A stretch of DNA of 7,093 nucleotides from Nitrospira sp. (lineage in GTDB: Bacteria > Nitrospirota > Nitrospiria > Nitrospirales > Nitrospiraceae). The DNA lies in NCBI GenBank assembly GCA_025935475.1, contig JAICVE010000141.1:1-7093 (forward strand), read 5' to 3'. Below are positions 1 to 6,648 of the stretch, in pieces. The translations under genes were made by a program, and so were the position numbers. The notes beneath the pieces are model-generated. The model did not search any database. It had not been told where the DNA came from and saw only the letters and a program-made list of their open reading frames with translations. The first letter of the stretch is position 1, and each line of letters opens with the position of its first letter.

Positions 1-2799
1 ATCCTCGGTCGCGTGACCGGTGGAAACATCTCGAACATTTTCGGAACGATTCAAACTACCGGCTTCGGAAATGCGAATCTGTTTTTGATGAACCCTGCTG
101 GGTTCCTGTTCGGCCCTAAAGCTACGGTGAATATCGGAGGAATGGTCAGTTTTACTTCAGCGGATTATCTTCGACTCGCCGATGGCGTTCGCTTCAACGC
201 CGTCTCGGATGCAGCTGCCGATGCGCTTCTCTCTACGGCACCCGTGGCCGCATACGGATTCTTGGGGTCAAACCCGAGCGCCATAACGGTTCAGGGGAGC
301 CGGCTCACAGTGGCTGACGGAACGGGCATTTCACTCGTCGGTGGCAACATTACGGTTCAGTCGGGCACCCCGGACGGCGAACCCGCGCAACCCGCTCGAC
401 TCTCCGCACCGAATGGCAAGATACAATTGGCCAGTGCCGCATCACCTGGAGAGTTCGACGCCGCGACACTCCAGACGCTGCCGAACGTGAATGGTGACTC
501 GTTCACCTCCTTTGGATCTGCCTCGCTGGCCCCGGGATCAAACATCAACGTCAGCGGTGACCAGACGGTTTCGATTCGAGGCGGGCAATTTGTGCTGTCA
601 CTTAACGACGCCGTGCTCACGACCGCTCAAAGACCCGGCCCTCCCGAAACGATCTCGATTAGGCCGGGTAGCTCGATGCTTTCGTCGAACACGGGAGCCG
701 AACCCGGCGCGGATGTGCAGCTCAGCGCCTCGAACATGCAACTAGACGGGGTCTCCATCCAGAGTCTGACCACAGGCGCTGACGCAGGTGGAAACATCTC
801 GATCACCGCCGCCGGAAGTATCCAGATCAAAGGTGGGCAGATCCAAACAGCGAGCGTAGGGCCGGGGAAGGTCGGAGATATTCAGATCAATTCCGGTAGC
901 CTCTCCATGACGGATGGTGCCCTCATCGACAGCCTGCTCGTTCCCAATCCTGTGATTCCTGGACAACCGGAAGGTGGCACGATTGCGATCACGGCGACGG
1001 ATTCGATAGTCGTCACCGGCCAACGTTCGGGCACCACCAATCTTCTTCCCTCGGTTCCTGAGTTACCGACGTTCACGAATATACCCTCGGGCATCTACAG
1101 TGAAACCCTATCAGCCAATACCGGAAGCCGTATCGTGATCCAAACGCCGAGCCTGACCCTCCAGCCTGGGCAGATTGGCTCTCAGGCATTCGGTGCAGGC
1201 GCTGCCGGAGACCTGTCCTTGCTTCTTGGGCGGTTGACGCTCAAAGACGGGGGAGAGATTTTTAGCCATGCGTTCGGGGCCGGGGCCAGTGGGAGCGTAC
1301 AACTCAGGGCATCAGACTCAATCACCATATCAGGGTTCCTTCCTGGGACCTTCCAGCTCGGCCCCTTGGTTCAGCGAAATCTTGGCAGCGGCGTTACCGA
1401 TGGCAGCTTTGGCGTGGGACGAACTGGCTCGGTCTTCGTCTCTACCCCAACCCTCACCATGAACGACAGTACTTATATCGCAACCGCGACGTTTTTTGGT
1501 CCCGGCGAAGCCGGTGACGTGAACATCCAGGCGGCGAGGATCACCTTGACCACTGGAACCGCGATTGCCAGCCAGACTTTCGGTTCAGGGCCAGGCGGCA
1601 TGGTGTCGGTGACTGCGTCCGAGCAGCTGTCTATTTCCGGACATGCCGGGCTCTCGTTCAGCGTCGGAGATTCGTTGACAGTCGTGAATCAACCGACCGC
1701 GATTCTGGCCATCACAACCGGGACAGGCAGGGCTGGTGCTATTACTGTTAACACCCCACGATTGATTCTGTTTGACGGTGGGCAAATCACGACTGCGACT
1801 GGTGGTGACGGCCAGGCTGGTTCCATCACCGTCAATGCAGGTACTATGAATGTGAGCAGCGGTGCATCGATCTCCAGTAGCAGCGGGTTCAATCTTGGCG
1901 TTAATGGAGGTGGTTTTCAGTTCGGGAAAGGCGCTGCCGGAACGGTCATGGTGAATGCGAGTGGGCGAGTGACCATTGCCGGTCAAGGAAGCGGCCTCTT
2001 TACGACTACTGCCGGTAGTGGTGCGGGTGGCAACATCAATCTTCGTGGATCCGCGATTCAGCTGAGCAATGGAGCTGCTGTTTCGGCCACGAGCTCCGGC
2101 AGTGGCAATGCCGGTAACATCACAGTGAATGCGGGCAATCAATTGGCAATGAGCAATAGCTCCATCACCACGGAGGCCAACCAGTCAAGCGGCGGGGCGA
2201 TCAAGATCACGACGAACCCCACTGGTACCGTGCACCTCACCGATAGCACGATCAGCGCGTCGGTGCTGGATGGTACTGGTGGCGGTGGGAGTGTAAATAT
2301 CGATCCGCAGTTTGTCGTTTTGCAAAACAGTCAGATCTTGGCAAACGCCGTCTTCGGGCCGGGTGGGAATATCAATCTCACGACCAATCTGTTGTTACCG
2401 GACTCGGCGAGCATCATCTCCGCCTCCTCGCAGTTCGGTCAGCAAGGCACCATCTTGATTCAATCGCCTATTTCTCCGGCCAGCGGCAAGATCATTCCCC
2501 TGTCGCAAAAGCCGCTTATTGAGACGTCGTTGACGAGCCAGCCGTGCGCGACATTTGCCGATGGCATCTACAGCAGCTTTACCGTCGCAGGACGAGATAG
2601 CTTACCCGCAGAGCCAGGTGGGTGGCTCTCAAGCCCATTGGCATTAGCCACCACTGAATTGGTCGGCAGCGCAGCCACCGAGAGGAATCTGAGTGAGCCA
2701 GCAGCGGGGATGCCCATCCTCTCCTTGCGGCGGATCGCCCCGCCAGGCTTCCTGACCCAGAGCTTTGCTACGCACTCGTCAACAGACTGCGCATCATGA
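1..2799 (+). CDS. Filamentous-haemagglutinin-like TPS exoprotein (5' partial)
   Basis: This is a large secreted beta-helix protein of the two-partner secretion (TpsA) type, probably an adhesin or surface/biofilm protein. The reading frame is already open at base 1, so the true start and the signal peptide lie upstream; the GTG at 13 is not a credible start because the TPS domain is already under way there. Codons 1 to about 110 match the haemagglutination-activity (TPS) domain, including NPAGFLFGP at nt 91-117 (the NPNG-type motif) followed by a NIGG turn. The middle is a long series of imperfect Gly/Ala/Thr/Ser-rich repeats of the form G-x-AG-x-I-x-V-N...L-x-L-x-G-x-x-I, typical of right-handed beta-helix rungs. 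The C-terminus carries a conserved-looking SSFTVAGRDSLP segment near nt 2572-2607, then a tail ending DCAS. Only two cysteines occur in the whole visible protein, both near the C-terminus. Export needs an Omp85-type TpsB pore, which is absent here. The family is certain, the ligand unknown. Confidence 0.93.
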   Translation: MLGRVTGGNISNIFGTIQTTGFGNANLFLMNPAGFLFGPKATVNIGGMVSFTSADYLRLADGVRFNAVSDAAADALLSTAPVAAYGFLGSNPSAITVQGSRLTVADGTGISLVGGNITVQSGTPDGEPAQPARLSAPNGKIQLASAASPGEFDAATLQTLPNVNGDSFTSFGSASLAPGSNINVSGDQTVSIRGGQFVLSLNDAVLTTAQRPGPPETISIRPGSSMLSSNTGAEPGADVQLSASNMQLDGVSIQSLTTGADAGGNISITAAGSIQIKGGQIQTASVGPGKVGDIQINSGSLSMTDGALIDSLLVPNPVIPGQPEGGTIAITATDSIVVTGQRSGTTNLLPSVPELPTFTNIPSGIYSETLSANTGSRIVIQTPSLTLQPGQIGSQAFGAGAAGDLSLLLGRLTLKDGGEIFSHAFGAGASGSVQLRASDSITISGFLPGTFQLGPLVQRNLGSGVTDGSFGVGRTGSVFVSTPTLTMNDSTYIATATFFGPGEAGDVNIQAARITLTTGTAIASQTFGSGPGGMVSVTASEQLSISGHAGLSFSVGDSLTVVNQPTAILAITTGTGRAGAITVNTPRLILFDGGQITTATGGDGQAGSITVNAGTMNVSSGASISSSSGFNLGVNGGGFQFGKGAAGTVMVNASGRVTIAGQGSGLFTTTAGSGAGGNINLRGSAIQLSNGAAVSATSSGSGNAGNITVNAGNQLAMSNSSITTEANQSSGGAIKITTNPTGTVHLTDSTISASVLDGTGGGGSVNIDPQFVVLQNSQILANAVFGPGGNINLTTNLLLPDSASIISASSQFGQQGTILIQSPISPASGKIIPLSQKPLIETSLTSQPCATFADGIYSSFTVAGRDSLPAEPGGWLSSPLALATTELVGSAATERNLSEPAAGMPILSLRRIAPPGFLTQSFATHSSTDCAS

Positions 2800-2807
2800 C
2801 CTAAACC

Positions 2808-2813
2808 AAGGAG
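2808..2813 (+). promoter_or_regulatory. Candidate ribosome binding site for the sensor remnant
   Basis: AAGGAG lies 9 nt after the exoprotein stop and 13 nt before the ATG at 2827. The spacing is longer than ideal; a second AAGG abuts the ATG itself. It suggests that the downstream remnant was once translated, perhaps from the same transcript as the exoprotein gene. Confidence 0.4.
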
Positions 2814-2826
2814 AACTCATTTAAGG

Positions 2827-3140
2827 ATGGAGCTCACAAAGGAAACCGATCACGCAACTGTCGCAGTCGTCTTTGTATTAACTGCGATGGTATTTGTTTT
2901 AGATCTCCTCACGCCTTCAGAATTGCTGTCTGGACGTTATACCTAGTCCCACTTGGGATTAGCCGCTGGTCAATTCACAAACATTTGACGGTCAGCCTTG
3001 GCATTTTGTGCAGCGCGCTGATTATTTGTGCTCACCTGTATAACCCCGGCACGACACACGACCTCGCAATTATTAATCGCGTCCTGGGAATCCTTATGGT
3101 TTGGGTTTCCGTCTTTTTCCTCAAAGCAGACAGGTTCTGA
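2827..3140 (+). pseudogene. Frameshifted N-terminal membrane domain of a sensor kinase
   Basis: This is a degraded gene seen only by joining two frames. Frame one runs from ATG 2827 for 39 codons to TAG 2944 and gives a hydrophobic helix (AVVFVLTAMVFVLDLLTP). Shifting by -1 at about 2940-2943 opens a 65-codon stretch from CTA 2943 to TGA 3138-3140, containing LVPLGISRW, LTVSLGILCSALIICAHLYN, then NRVLGILMVWVSVFFLK. Joined, about 104 residues give three or four membrane segments with the DLLTP...LVPL...W and NPG...INR features that I associate with the N-terminal sensor domain of PAS/histidine kinases in Nitrospira-like bacteria. The kinase and PAS parts are missing: a stop follows FLKADRF. 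No slippery heptamer is visible at the junction, so one lost base (mutation or sequencing error) is more likely than programmed frameshifting. It starts 27 nt after the exoprotein stop. The coding nature is well supported; the family assignment is from memory. Confidence 0.7.
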
Positions 3141-3154
3141 GGTGTGTTTCACCT
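3140..3154. other. Short inverted repeat between convergent genes
   Basis: AGGTG and CACCT form a 5-bp stem with a 5-nt loop, overlapping the last base of the sensor remnant and lying between it and the convergent kimA-like gene. No T-run follows on either strand, so it is a poor candidate for an intrinsic terminator. No better terminator is seen in 3141-3201. Confidence 0.2.
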
Positions 3155-3201
3155 AGTTCGCTGGGCGCCTCCACTCTTCACCGAGTCCTTAGATTTCGAG
3201 C

Positions 3202-5013
3202 TTACCTCTTCATGTGGTAAGGCACGTCCGTTACCACCACTCGATCCTTGAACAACAGCGCGCCTTTCAGCAATAGGGCTCGTTGACCATGTAAGACATT
3301 CTGCCACCATTGGGCGGGCAAGATTTCTGGCAATACGACAGTAATCCAACACTCTGGGTCCTTCTCGAGCTGCTCTTCAATGTAGTCCATGAGTGAACCG
3401 AGCACGGAACGATAGGGCGAGGGAATGACGAGCAAGGGTACCCCACAGCCCCACTGCGCCCACTTCATCTCCACCAAGGCCGTTTCCTCTGGATTCACAT
3501 CGACGAGAAGTGCCCGCACATCTCCCCCTCGGCTTCTCGCATAGTCAACGGCACGGATCACTGCTTTGTTGACTGCTCCTATGGGGATGATGATCAAGTT
3601 GCGCCTTGGGCGCGGTGGTCGGGTATCCCTGGTCAGTGCAATTTCTTGTGTTACGGTCACATAGTGCGAGTGAATAGCACGGAACATCATCATTAAGAGC
3701 GGCAACAAGATAATAACGATCCACGCCCCGTGGATAAATTTGGTGCTGGAAATAATCACCGTCGCGGTGGCCGTCGCCAGTGCTCCAATACCGTTTACGA
3801 CGAGTTTCTTTCGCCAGTGCGGCCCTTTTTGGACTAACCAGCGTCGAACCATCCCCGCCTGGGACAGTGTAAATGAAAGAAAGACGCCCACCGCATACAG
3901 AGGAATTAACGCATGGGTATCTCCGCGGAACACCAATATGAGAAAAGCTGAGAAGCCGCCTAAAATAATGATGCCGTTAGAGAACACGAGGCGATCGCCC
4001 ATCTCCGCCATCTGGTGTGGCATATACCCATCGCGGGCCAGCAACGAGGCCAAGCGCGGAAATCCCGCAAAGGCGCTATTGGCTGCCAAAATCAAAATGG
4101 CCATGGTCGCCGCTTGAATGATGAAGTACATCATCCCTTCTCCGAAGGTCAGGCGTGCAATTTGTGAGACCACGGTCTCGTCTTCTTTTGGAATCACGCC
4201 GTTTTGCAGAGCCAGAACACTTGTACCCACAAAGAGGACGCCAAGGATCGCAGCCATCCCAAGCATGGTGACAGCCGCATTATGTGGTTCCGGCTTTTTG
4301 AACGCCGATACTCCGTTGGAGATCACTTCAATACCGGTCAAGGCCGTACATCCAGACGAAAAAGCTCTGAGAATGAGAAACATACTGATCCCCTCTACTG
4401 CTGCCTTATCTAAAGGAGGACTTATAGTTGGCGGCTGCCCTGCGTATAGTTGAACCAGCCCAGCCCCGAGCATGATTAGAAATGAACCAATGAACAAATA
4501 CGTGGGAATCGCAAAAATGCGACCCGATTCCCGCACGCCGCGCAGATTCATAACCGCCACCATCACAATGGTCATCAGACACAGGGCTTCACGGTGAGGG
4601 AATAGAGCAGGGAAGGCCGAGGTCACAGCCGCGATGCCTGCAGCTGTGCTCACTGCCACTGTCAGGACATAGTCGATGATCAGCGCGGCGGCCGCCACGA
4701 GCCCTGCCCACGTCCCGATGTTCGATTTGGCCACGATATACGCGCCCCCGCCTTCGGGATAGGCGTAGATAATCTGGCGGTACGACACTGTGAGGATGAT
4801 GAGCAGGAGAACAATGGCGATGCTTATGGGAATGGACAACGCCAGTGCGGCAGCGCCTGCCAGGATTAGCACCAAGAGGATTTCTTCAGTGGCATAGGCC
4901 ACAGAGGATAGGGCATCCGAGGAAAAGACGGCGAGAGCGACAAGTTTAGTTAGGCGCTGATGAGCGGCCTGAGACGTTTTGAGAGGATTTCCAACAAGCC
5001 AACGCTTCAGCAT
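3202..5013 (-). CDS. kimA: KimA-family potassium importer (APC superfamily)
   Basis: This inner-membrane transporter is predicted to import K+, as does Bacillus subtilis KimA (formerly YdaO), driven by the proton gradient. The 603 residues match the usual length of about 600 and align from end to end with my recollection of KimA. Residues 31-40 are SSDALSSVAY, 84-93 are AYPEGGGAYI, 113-122 are IDYVLTVAVS, 219-227 are SSGCTALTG, and 371-378 are PLYAVGVF. D33, Y40, D114, Y115, S122, T226 and Y373 fall where the K+-coordinating residues of KimA lie (D36, Y43, D117, Y118, S125, T230, Y377, quoted from memory). About 12 membrane helices span residues 25-450; residues 470-603 form a UspA-like cytoplasmic domain ending in PYHMKR, like the PYHFKK end of KimA. 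The ATG at 5013 is preceded by a GGGGGA Shine-Dalgarno-like run. The gene is intact and apparently monocistronic. A generic amino-acid permease is the alternative, made unlikely by the C-terminal domain. Confidence 0.9.
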   Translation of the reverse strand: MLKRWLVGNPLKTSQAAHQRLTKLVALAVFSSDALSSVAYATEEILLVLILAGAAALALSIPISIAIVLLLIILTVSYRQIIYAYPEGGGAYIVAKSNIGTWAGLVAAAALIIDYVLTVAVSTAAGIAAVTSAFPALFPHREALCLMTIVMVAVMNLRGVRESGRIFAIPTYLFIGSFLIMLGAGLVQLYAGQPPTISPPLDKAAVEGISMFLILRAFSSGCTALTGIEVISNGVSAFKKPEPHNAAVTMLGMAAILGVLFVGTSVLALQNGVIPKEDETVVSQIARLTFGEGMMYFIIQAATMAILILAANSAFAGFPRLASLLARDGYMPHQMAEMGDRLVFSNGIIILGGFSAFLILVFRGDTHALIPLYAVGVFLSFTLSQAGMVRRWLVQKGPHWRKKLVVNGIGALATATATVIISSTKFIHGAWIVIILLPLLMMMFRAIHSHYVTVTQEIALTRDTRPPRPRRNLIIIPIGAVNKAVIRAVDYARSRGGDVRALLVDVNPEETALVEMKWAQWGCGVPLLVIPSPYRSVLGSLMDYIEEQLEKDPECWITVVLPEILPAQWWQNVLHGQRALLLKGALLFKDRVVVTDVPYHMKR

Positions 5014-5029
5014 TGCTTGATCATCCCCC

Positions 5030-5057
5030 GGGTGTAGAGCTACATAACTCTACACCC
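5030..5057 (-). promoter_or_regulatory. Perfect 10-bp inverted repeat next to the kimA Shine-Dalgarno
   Basis: GGGTGTAGAG (5030-5039) and CTCTACACCC (5048-5057) are exact reverse complements around an 8-nt loop. In the minus-strand message the stem ends directly against the G-rich ribosome-binding run, 16 nt before the kimA ATG. It could be an mRNA hairpin affecting ribosome access or a repressor operator. It is not an intrinsic terminator, as no U-run follows. A further CTCTACAC copy sits at 5169-5176. Confidence 0.5.
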
Positions 5058-5086
5058 CGCAGATAGAGAGCAAGGCGCTATTTTGG

Positions 5087-5115
5087 CCTGGTTGTCTTTA
5101 CTCTAAAGACCCAGG
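5087..5115 (-). repeat. Long imperfect hairpin in the kimA upstream region
   Basis: CCTGG (5087-5091) and GTCTTTA (5094-5100) pair with TAAAGAC (5104-5110) and CCAGG (5111-5115), giving 12 base pairs with a 2-nt bulge and a 3-nt loop. It lies about 75-100 nt upstream of the kimA start. No T-run follows on either strand. If transcribed it would be a stable leader hairpin; otherwise it may be an operator. I do not recognise it as the c-di-AMP (ydaO) riboswitch. Confidence 0.45.
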
Positions 5116-5175
5116 TGACAAGCCCAAGTATGCTTTGACTGGTAAAAGCGATAGTCGAGGTGGTAACGCTCTACA

Positions 5176-5274
5176 CTAGAGGCGTATGTGACCTTTGCGA
5201 ATCTCCCAACGTTCTGCTTGCTGAATGAGCTGCGACTCCGCCAGGGCTAAGGCGTGAAGCCATCGTGCTTGATT
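5176..5274 (-). pseudogene. Degenerate coding remnant, copy A
   Basis: On the minus strand a 32-codon stretch, open between two stops and lacking a start, reads ...ALALAESQLIQQAERWEIRKG... before TAG at 5178-5176. It shares LIQQAERW and the following x-x-RKG with copy B at 5328-5500. The DNA differences between the two copies fall mostly at third codon positions in this frame (GCA/GCT, CGT/CGA, CGC/CGA), as expected for two once-coding relatives. The family is not recognised. It could be the tail of a small protein duplicated between kimA and the membrane-protein gene. Confidence 0.45.
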
Positions 5275-5327
5275 TCATAGTCCCCGGTCCCGCTCTATCC
5301 CAAGGACTAACGTCACTGTGACGAACC

Positions 5328-5500
5328 TCATGAACCGCCTTTTCGGGTGTGCCATCGTTCAGCTTGCTGAATCAGCATCGACACGACCAAGGCGTTGTCC
5401 CCGATCCCACGAGACTTCCAAAATGCTTGAGGGCCGCACGCCAGTCCGTTGCACGTCCTGCGCGCTTGCGTGATGCGTCAGGACTTGAATGAGAGCGAGA
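5328..5500 (-). pseudogene. Degenerate coding remnant, copy B, with a G-run frameshift
   Basis: Read on the minus strand, one frame gives ATDWRAALKHFGSLVGS up to the four-base G-run (C-run 5399-5402 on the plus strand). A second frame continues with GDNALVVSMLIQQAERWHTRKGGS to TGA at 5330-5328. Restoring one G would join them into a single frame of about 57 residues after an upstream stop. No ATG is found in the open part, so the 5' end is also lost or unrecognised. The motif LIQQAERW-x-x-RKG is shared with copy A. The family is not recognised. A sequencing error in the homopolymer is possible and would make this a small intact-looking gene tail. Confidence 0.45.
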
Positions 5501-5631
5501 TCATTCGTCGGTTTCAAATGCGAAGGCGGTTGGCTCTTTATCTGACTGGCAGTCGGCCACGTGGCAGACACCCCTTCCCAAAGGTGGCCTCCACCCTATC
5601 CTCGGCCACAAGCGGCGTTCATGTGCTTCCG

Positions 5632-6048
5632 CTAGATACGTTGGATTTGCAATAGTCGCCTGACGTCATTTTCAGCGCTGCTGGCAGTCATGCTTGCCTG
5701 GCTGCTTGGGTCTCGAGCTAAACCAGCCAGTGAGATGAGCTTGTCGGCGGCTCTCAGGATGTGCGCTTGATTGGGAACCAGTCGAATCCTCGACCACAGC
5801 GTATGCCCTAGGAGGGCGCGACTCTGAGTGGAGAGTTCAGCCGCATCATGGCGAAATTTTGACTGAGCTTTGATTTTTAACTCTTCAGGGACTGGCTCCC
5901 CGTAGCAGTTGGCATAAAGGATGAGCGAATGATCCACAGCCCAGATGGCCTCCCGCAGTCTGATGACGGGGATAATAGAGAGATCAACCACGAATCGCAC
6001 AACCACGGCGATTATTAGCCCCGTCAGGACTCCGCCAAGAAAGTCCAT
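5632..6048 (-). CDS. Small single-span membrane protein, unknown function
   Basis: This 138-residue protein is not recognised. The ATG at 6048 starts directly at a hydrophobic segment, residues 3-27 (FLGGVLTGLIIAVVVRFVVD and onward), which is a good N-terminal membrane anchor. An upstream TTG at 6093 would add 15 polar residues in front of it but has no ribosome-binding signal, so I prefer the ATG, although its own Shine-Dalgarno (AGGA, 14 nt upstream) is also weak. Residues 28-138 are soluble, mostly helical in appearance and rich in charged residues, with HSLILYANCYGEPVPEEL at 40-57 as the most distinctive part. The positive residues after the helix suggest that the C-terminal part is cytoplasmic. 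The gene is divergent from the receiver pair across about 200 bp. I see no catalytic motif. Confidence 0.72.
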   Translation of the reverse strand: MDFLGGVLTGLIIAVVVRFVVDLSIIPVIRLREAIWAVDHSLILYANCYGEPVPEELKIKAQSKFRHDAAELSTQSRALLGHTLWSRIRLVPNQAHILRAADKLISLAGLARDPSSQASMTASSAENDVRRLLQIQRI

Positions 6049-6245
6049 GATACTAATTTCATTCCTGAGGTCCTGCCGGTCCGCAGTTGGCAAGATGCTA
6101 CCACAGGGCGAAGTTTAAATCGGGCCGAGAAATACGTGCAATTTCGTGAGTTTTTGCGCGGGATCTCGCCAGTAGTGTATTCTCCTCCAATAGCCTATAG
6201 TGGTTTTTCGGTATGAACTTTTTCATCGGGATGAACGTGACAGCT
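6049..6245. promoter_or_regulatory. Divergent intergenic region upstream of the receiver pair
   Basis: This region must hold the outward promoters for the small membrane-protein gene and the receiver genes. On the plus strand, TATAGT at 6196-6201 is a good -10 match but lacks a recognisable -35; TTGCGC (6154-6159) with TATTCT (6178-6183) at 18-nt spacing is a weaker alternative. A small inverted repeat, GAAAT (6129-6133) and ATTTC (6141-6145) around 7 nt, could be an operator. None of these is decisive. Confidence 0.3.
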
Positions 6246-6623
6246 ATGCGGACAATTACACGCGTGTTACTCGTCGATGATGAATCCCTGGTCCGCCGGA
6301 TTCTCAACCAAATCCTCACGGCTTACCAAGATTTGGAATTGGTTGGCGAGGCAGCCAATGGCGAAGAAGCCATTGCCGCCGTGGAGAGGCTTCAACCAGA
6401 CGTTGTGGTAATGGATATCCGCATGCCCGCATCCGATGGGATCGCTGCGGCTCGGGTAATTAAAGAAAAGTATCCCCATGTGAAAATCATCGGCTTGTCA
6501 GAGCATGCGTCTGGATACAACACAGATGTGATGGAACAAGCTGGCGCAGTAGGGGTCTATCTAAAATCGATGGCGTTGGAAGACCTCTACCCGGCAATTA
6601 AGGCCGCTCATCCGACGATTTAG
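6246..6623 (+). CDS. Receiver-only response regulator 1
   Basis: This 125-residue protein is a complete CheY-like receiver domain with no output domain. Counting from the ATG at 6246, it has the acidic pair D11 and D12 (LLVDDE), the phospho-acceptor D57 (VVMDIRMP), S85 at the switch Ser/Thr position (IIGLSEH) and K107 (YLKSM), so all residues needed for phosphorylation are present. The sequence style (ILNQILTAYQDLELVGEAANGEEAI) resembles receivers of the NarL/FixJ family, but the DNA-binding helix-turn-helix is absent. Upstream in-frame ATGs at 6213 and 6231 would add a non-conserved extension. I chose 6246 because ACAGCTATG there is repeated exactly at the start of the neighbouring paralogue and the domain begins right after. 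No kinase partner is in the window. It may serve as a phosphorelay intermediate, a phosphate sink or a protein-binding switch. Confidence 0.88.
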   Translation: MRTITRVLLVDDESLVRRILNQILTAYQDLELVGEAANGEEAIAAVERLQPDVVVMDIRMPASDGIAAARVIKEKYPHVKIIGLSEHASGYNTDVMEQAGAVGVYLKSMALEDLYPAIKAAHPTI

Positions 6624-6648
6624 GTCAACCGCCTTTCCGGTCACAGCT

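Larger units (their letters stand above)
5058..5631. other. Stretch of about 570 bp without an intact gene
   Basis: Between the kimA leader and the small membrane-protein gene there is no intact gene. The stretch holds the long hairpin at 5087-5115, a stray CTCTACAC at 5169-5176 and the two decayed minus-strand copies at 5176-5274 and 5328-5500. Open frames of 60-70 codons on either strand around 5359-5655 begin with weak starts and show no domain features. Bases 5501-5631 show nothing I can name. Confidence 0.6.

Noticed and set aside
1585..2142. 185-codon open frame on the minus strand inside the exoprotein gene
   Set aside because: It is antisense to a clearly coding beta-helix region, has a low-complexity composition caused by the repeat codons and shows no domain features.
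2827..3140. Programmed -1 frameshift in the sensor remnant
   Set aside because: No slippery heptamer is visible near 2935-2946 and no obvious stimulatory hairpin follows directly; a simple one-base loss explains it.
3740..4453. Two plus-strand open frames of 111-125 codons inside kimA
   Set aside because: They lie entirely antisense to a strongly conserved transporter and have the composition expected of a complementary-strand shadow.
5007..5024. Five-codon minus-strand mini-ORF (MIKQC) overlapping the kimA start
   Set aside because: It is too short to judge and has its ATG directly against the G-run, leaving no spacing for ribosome binding; likely incidental.
5256..5282. Minus-strand YEIKHDGF, resembling the KxDG active-site motif of ATP-dependent DNA ligases
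   Set aside because: Only about ten residues match, flanked at once by stops, and no other ligase motif is found nearby; it is probably chance or too little to support a call.
5014..5360. c-di-AMP (ydaO-type) riboswitch upstream of kimA
   Set aside because: It is expected from the Bacillus gene, but the conserved core sequences I remember are not recognisable in the minus-strand leader; a covariance-model search would settle it.
5449..5655. Plus-strand open frame of 68 codons
   Set aside because: It has a TTG start, no ribosome-binding site and an Arg-rich, featureless sequence, and it overlaps the minus-strand remnant and the 3' end of the small membrane-protein gene.
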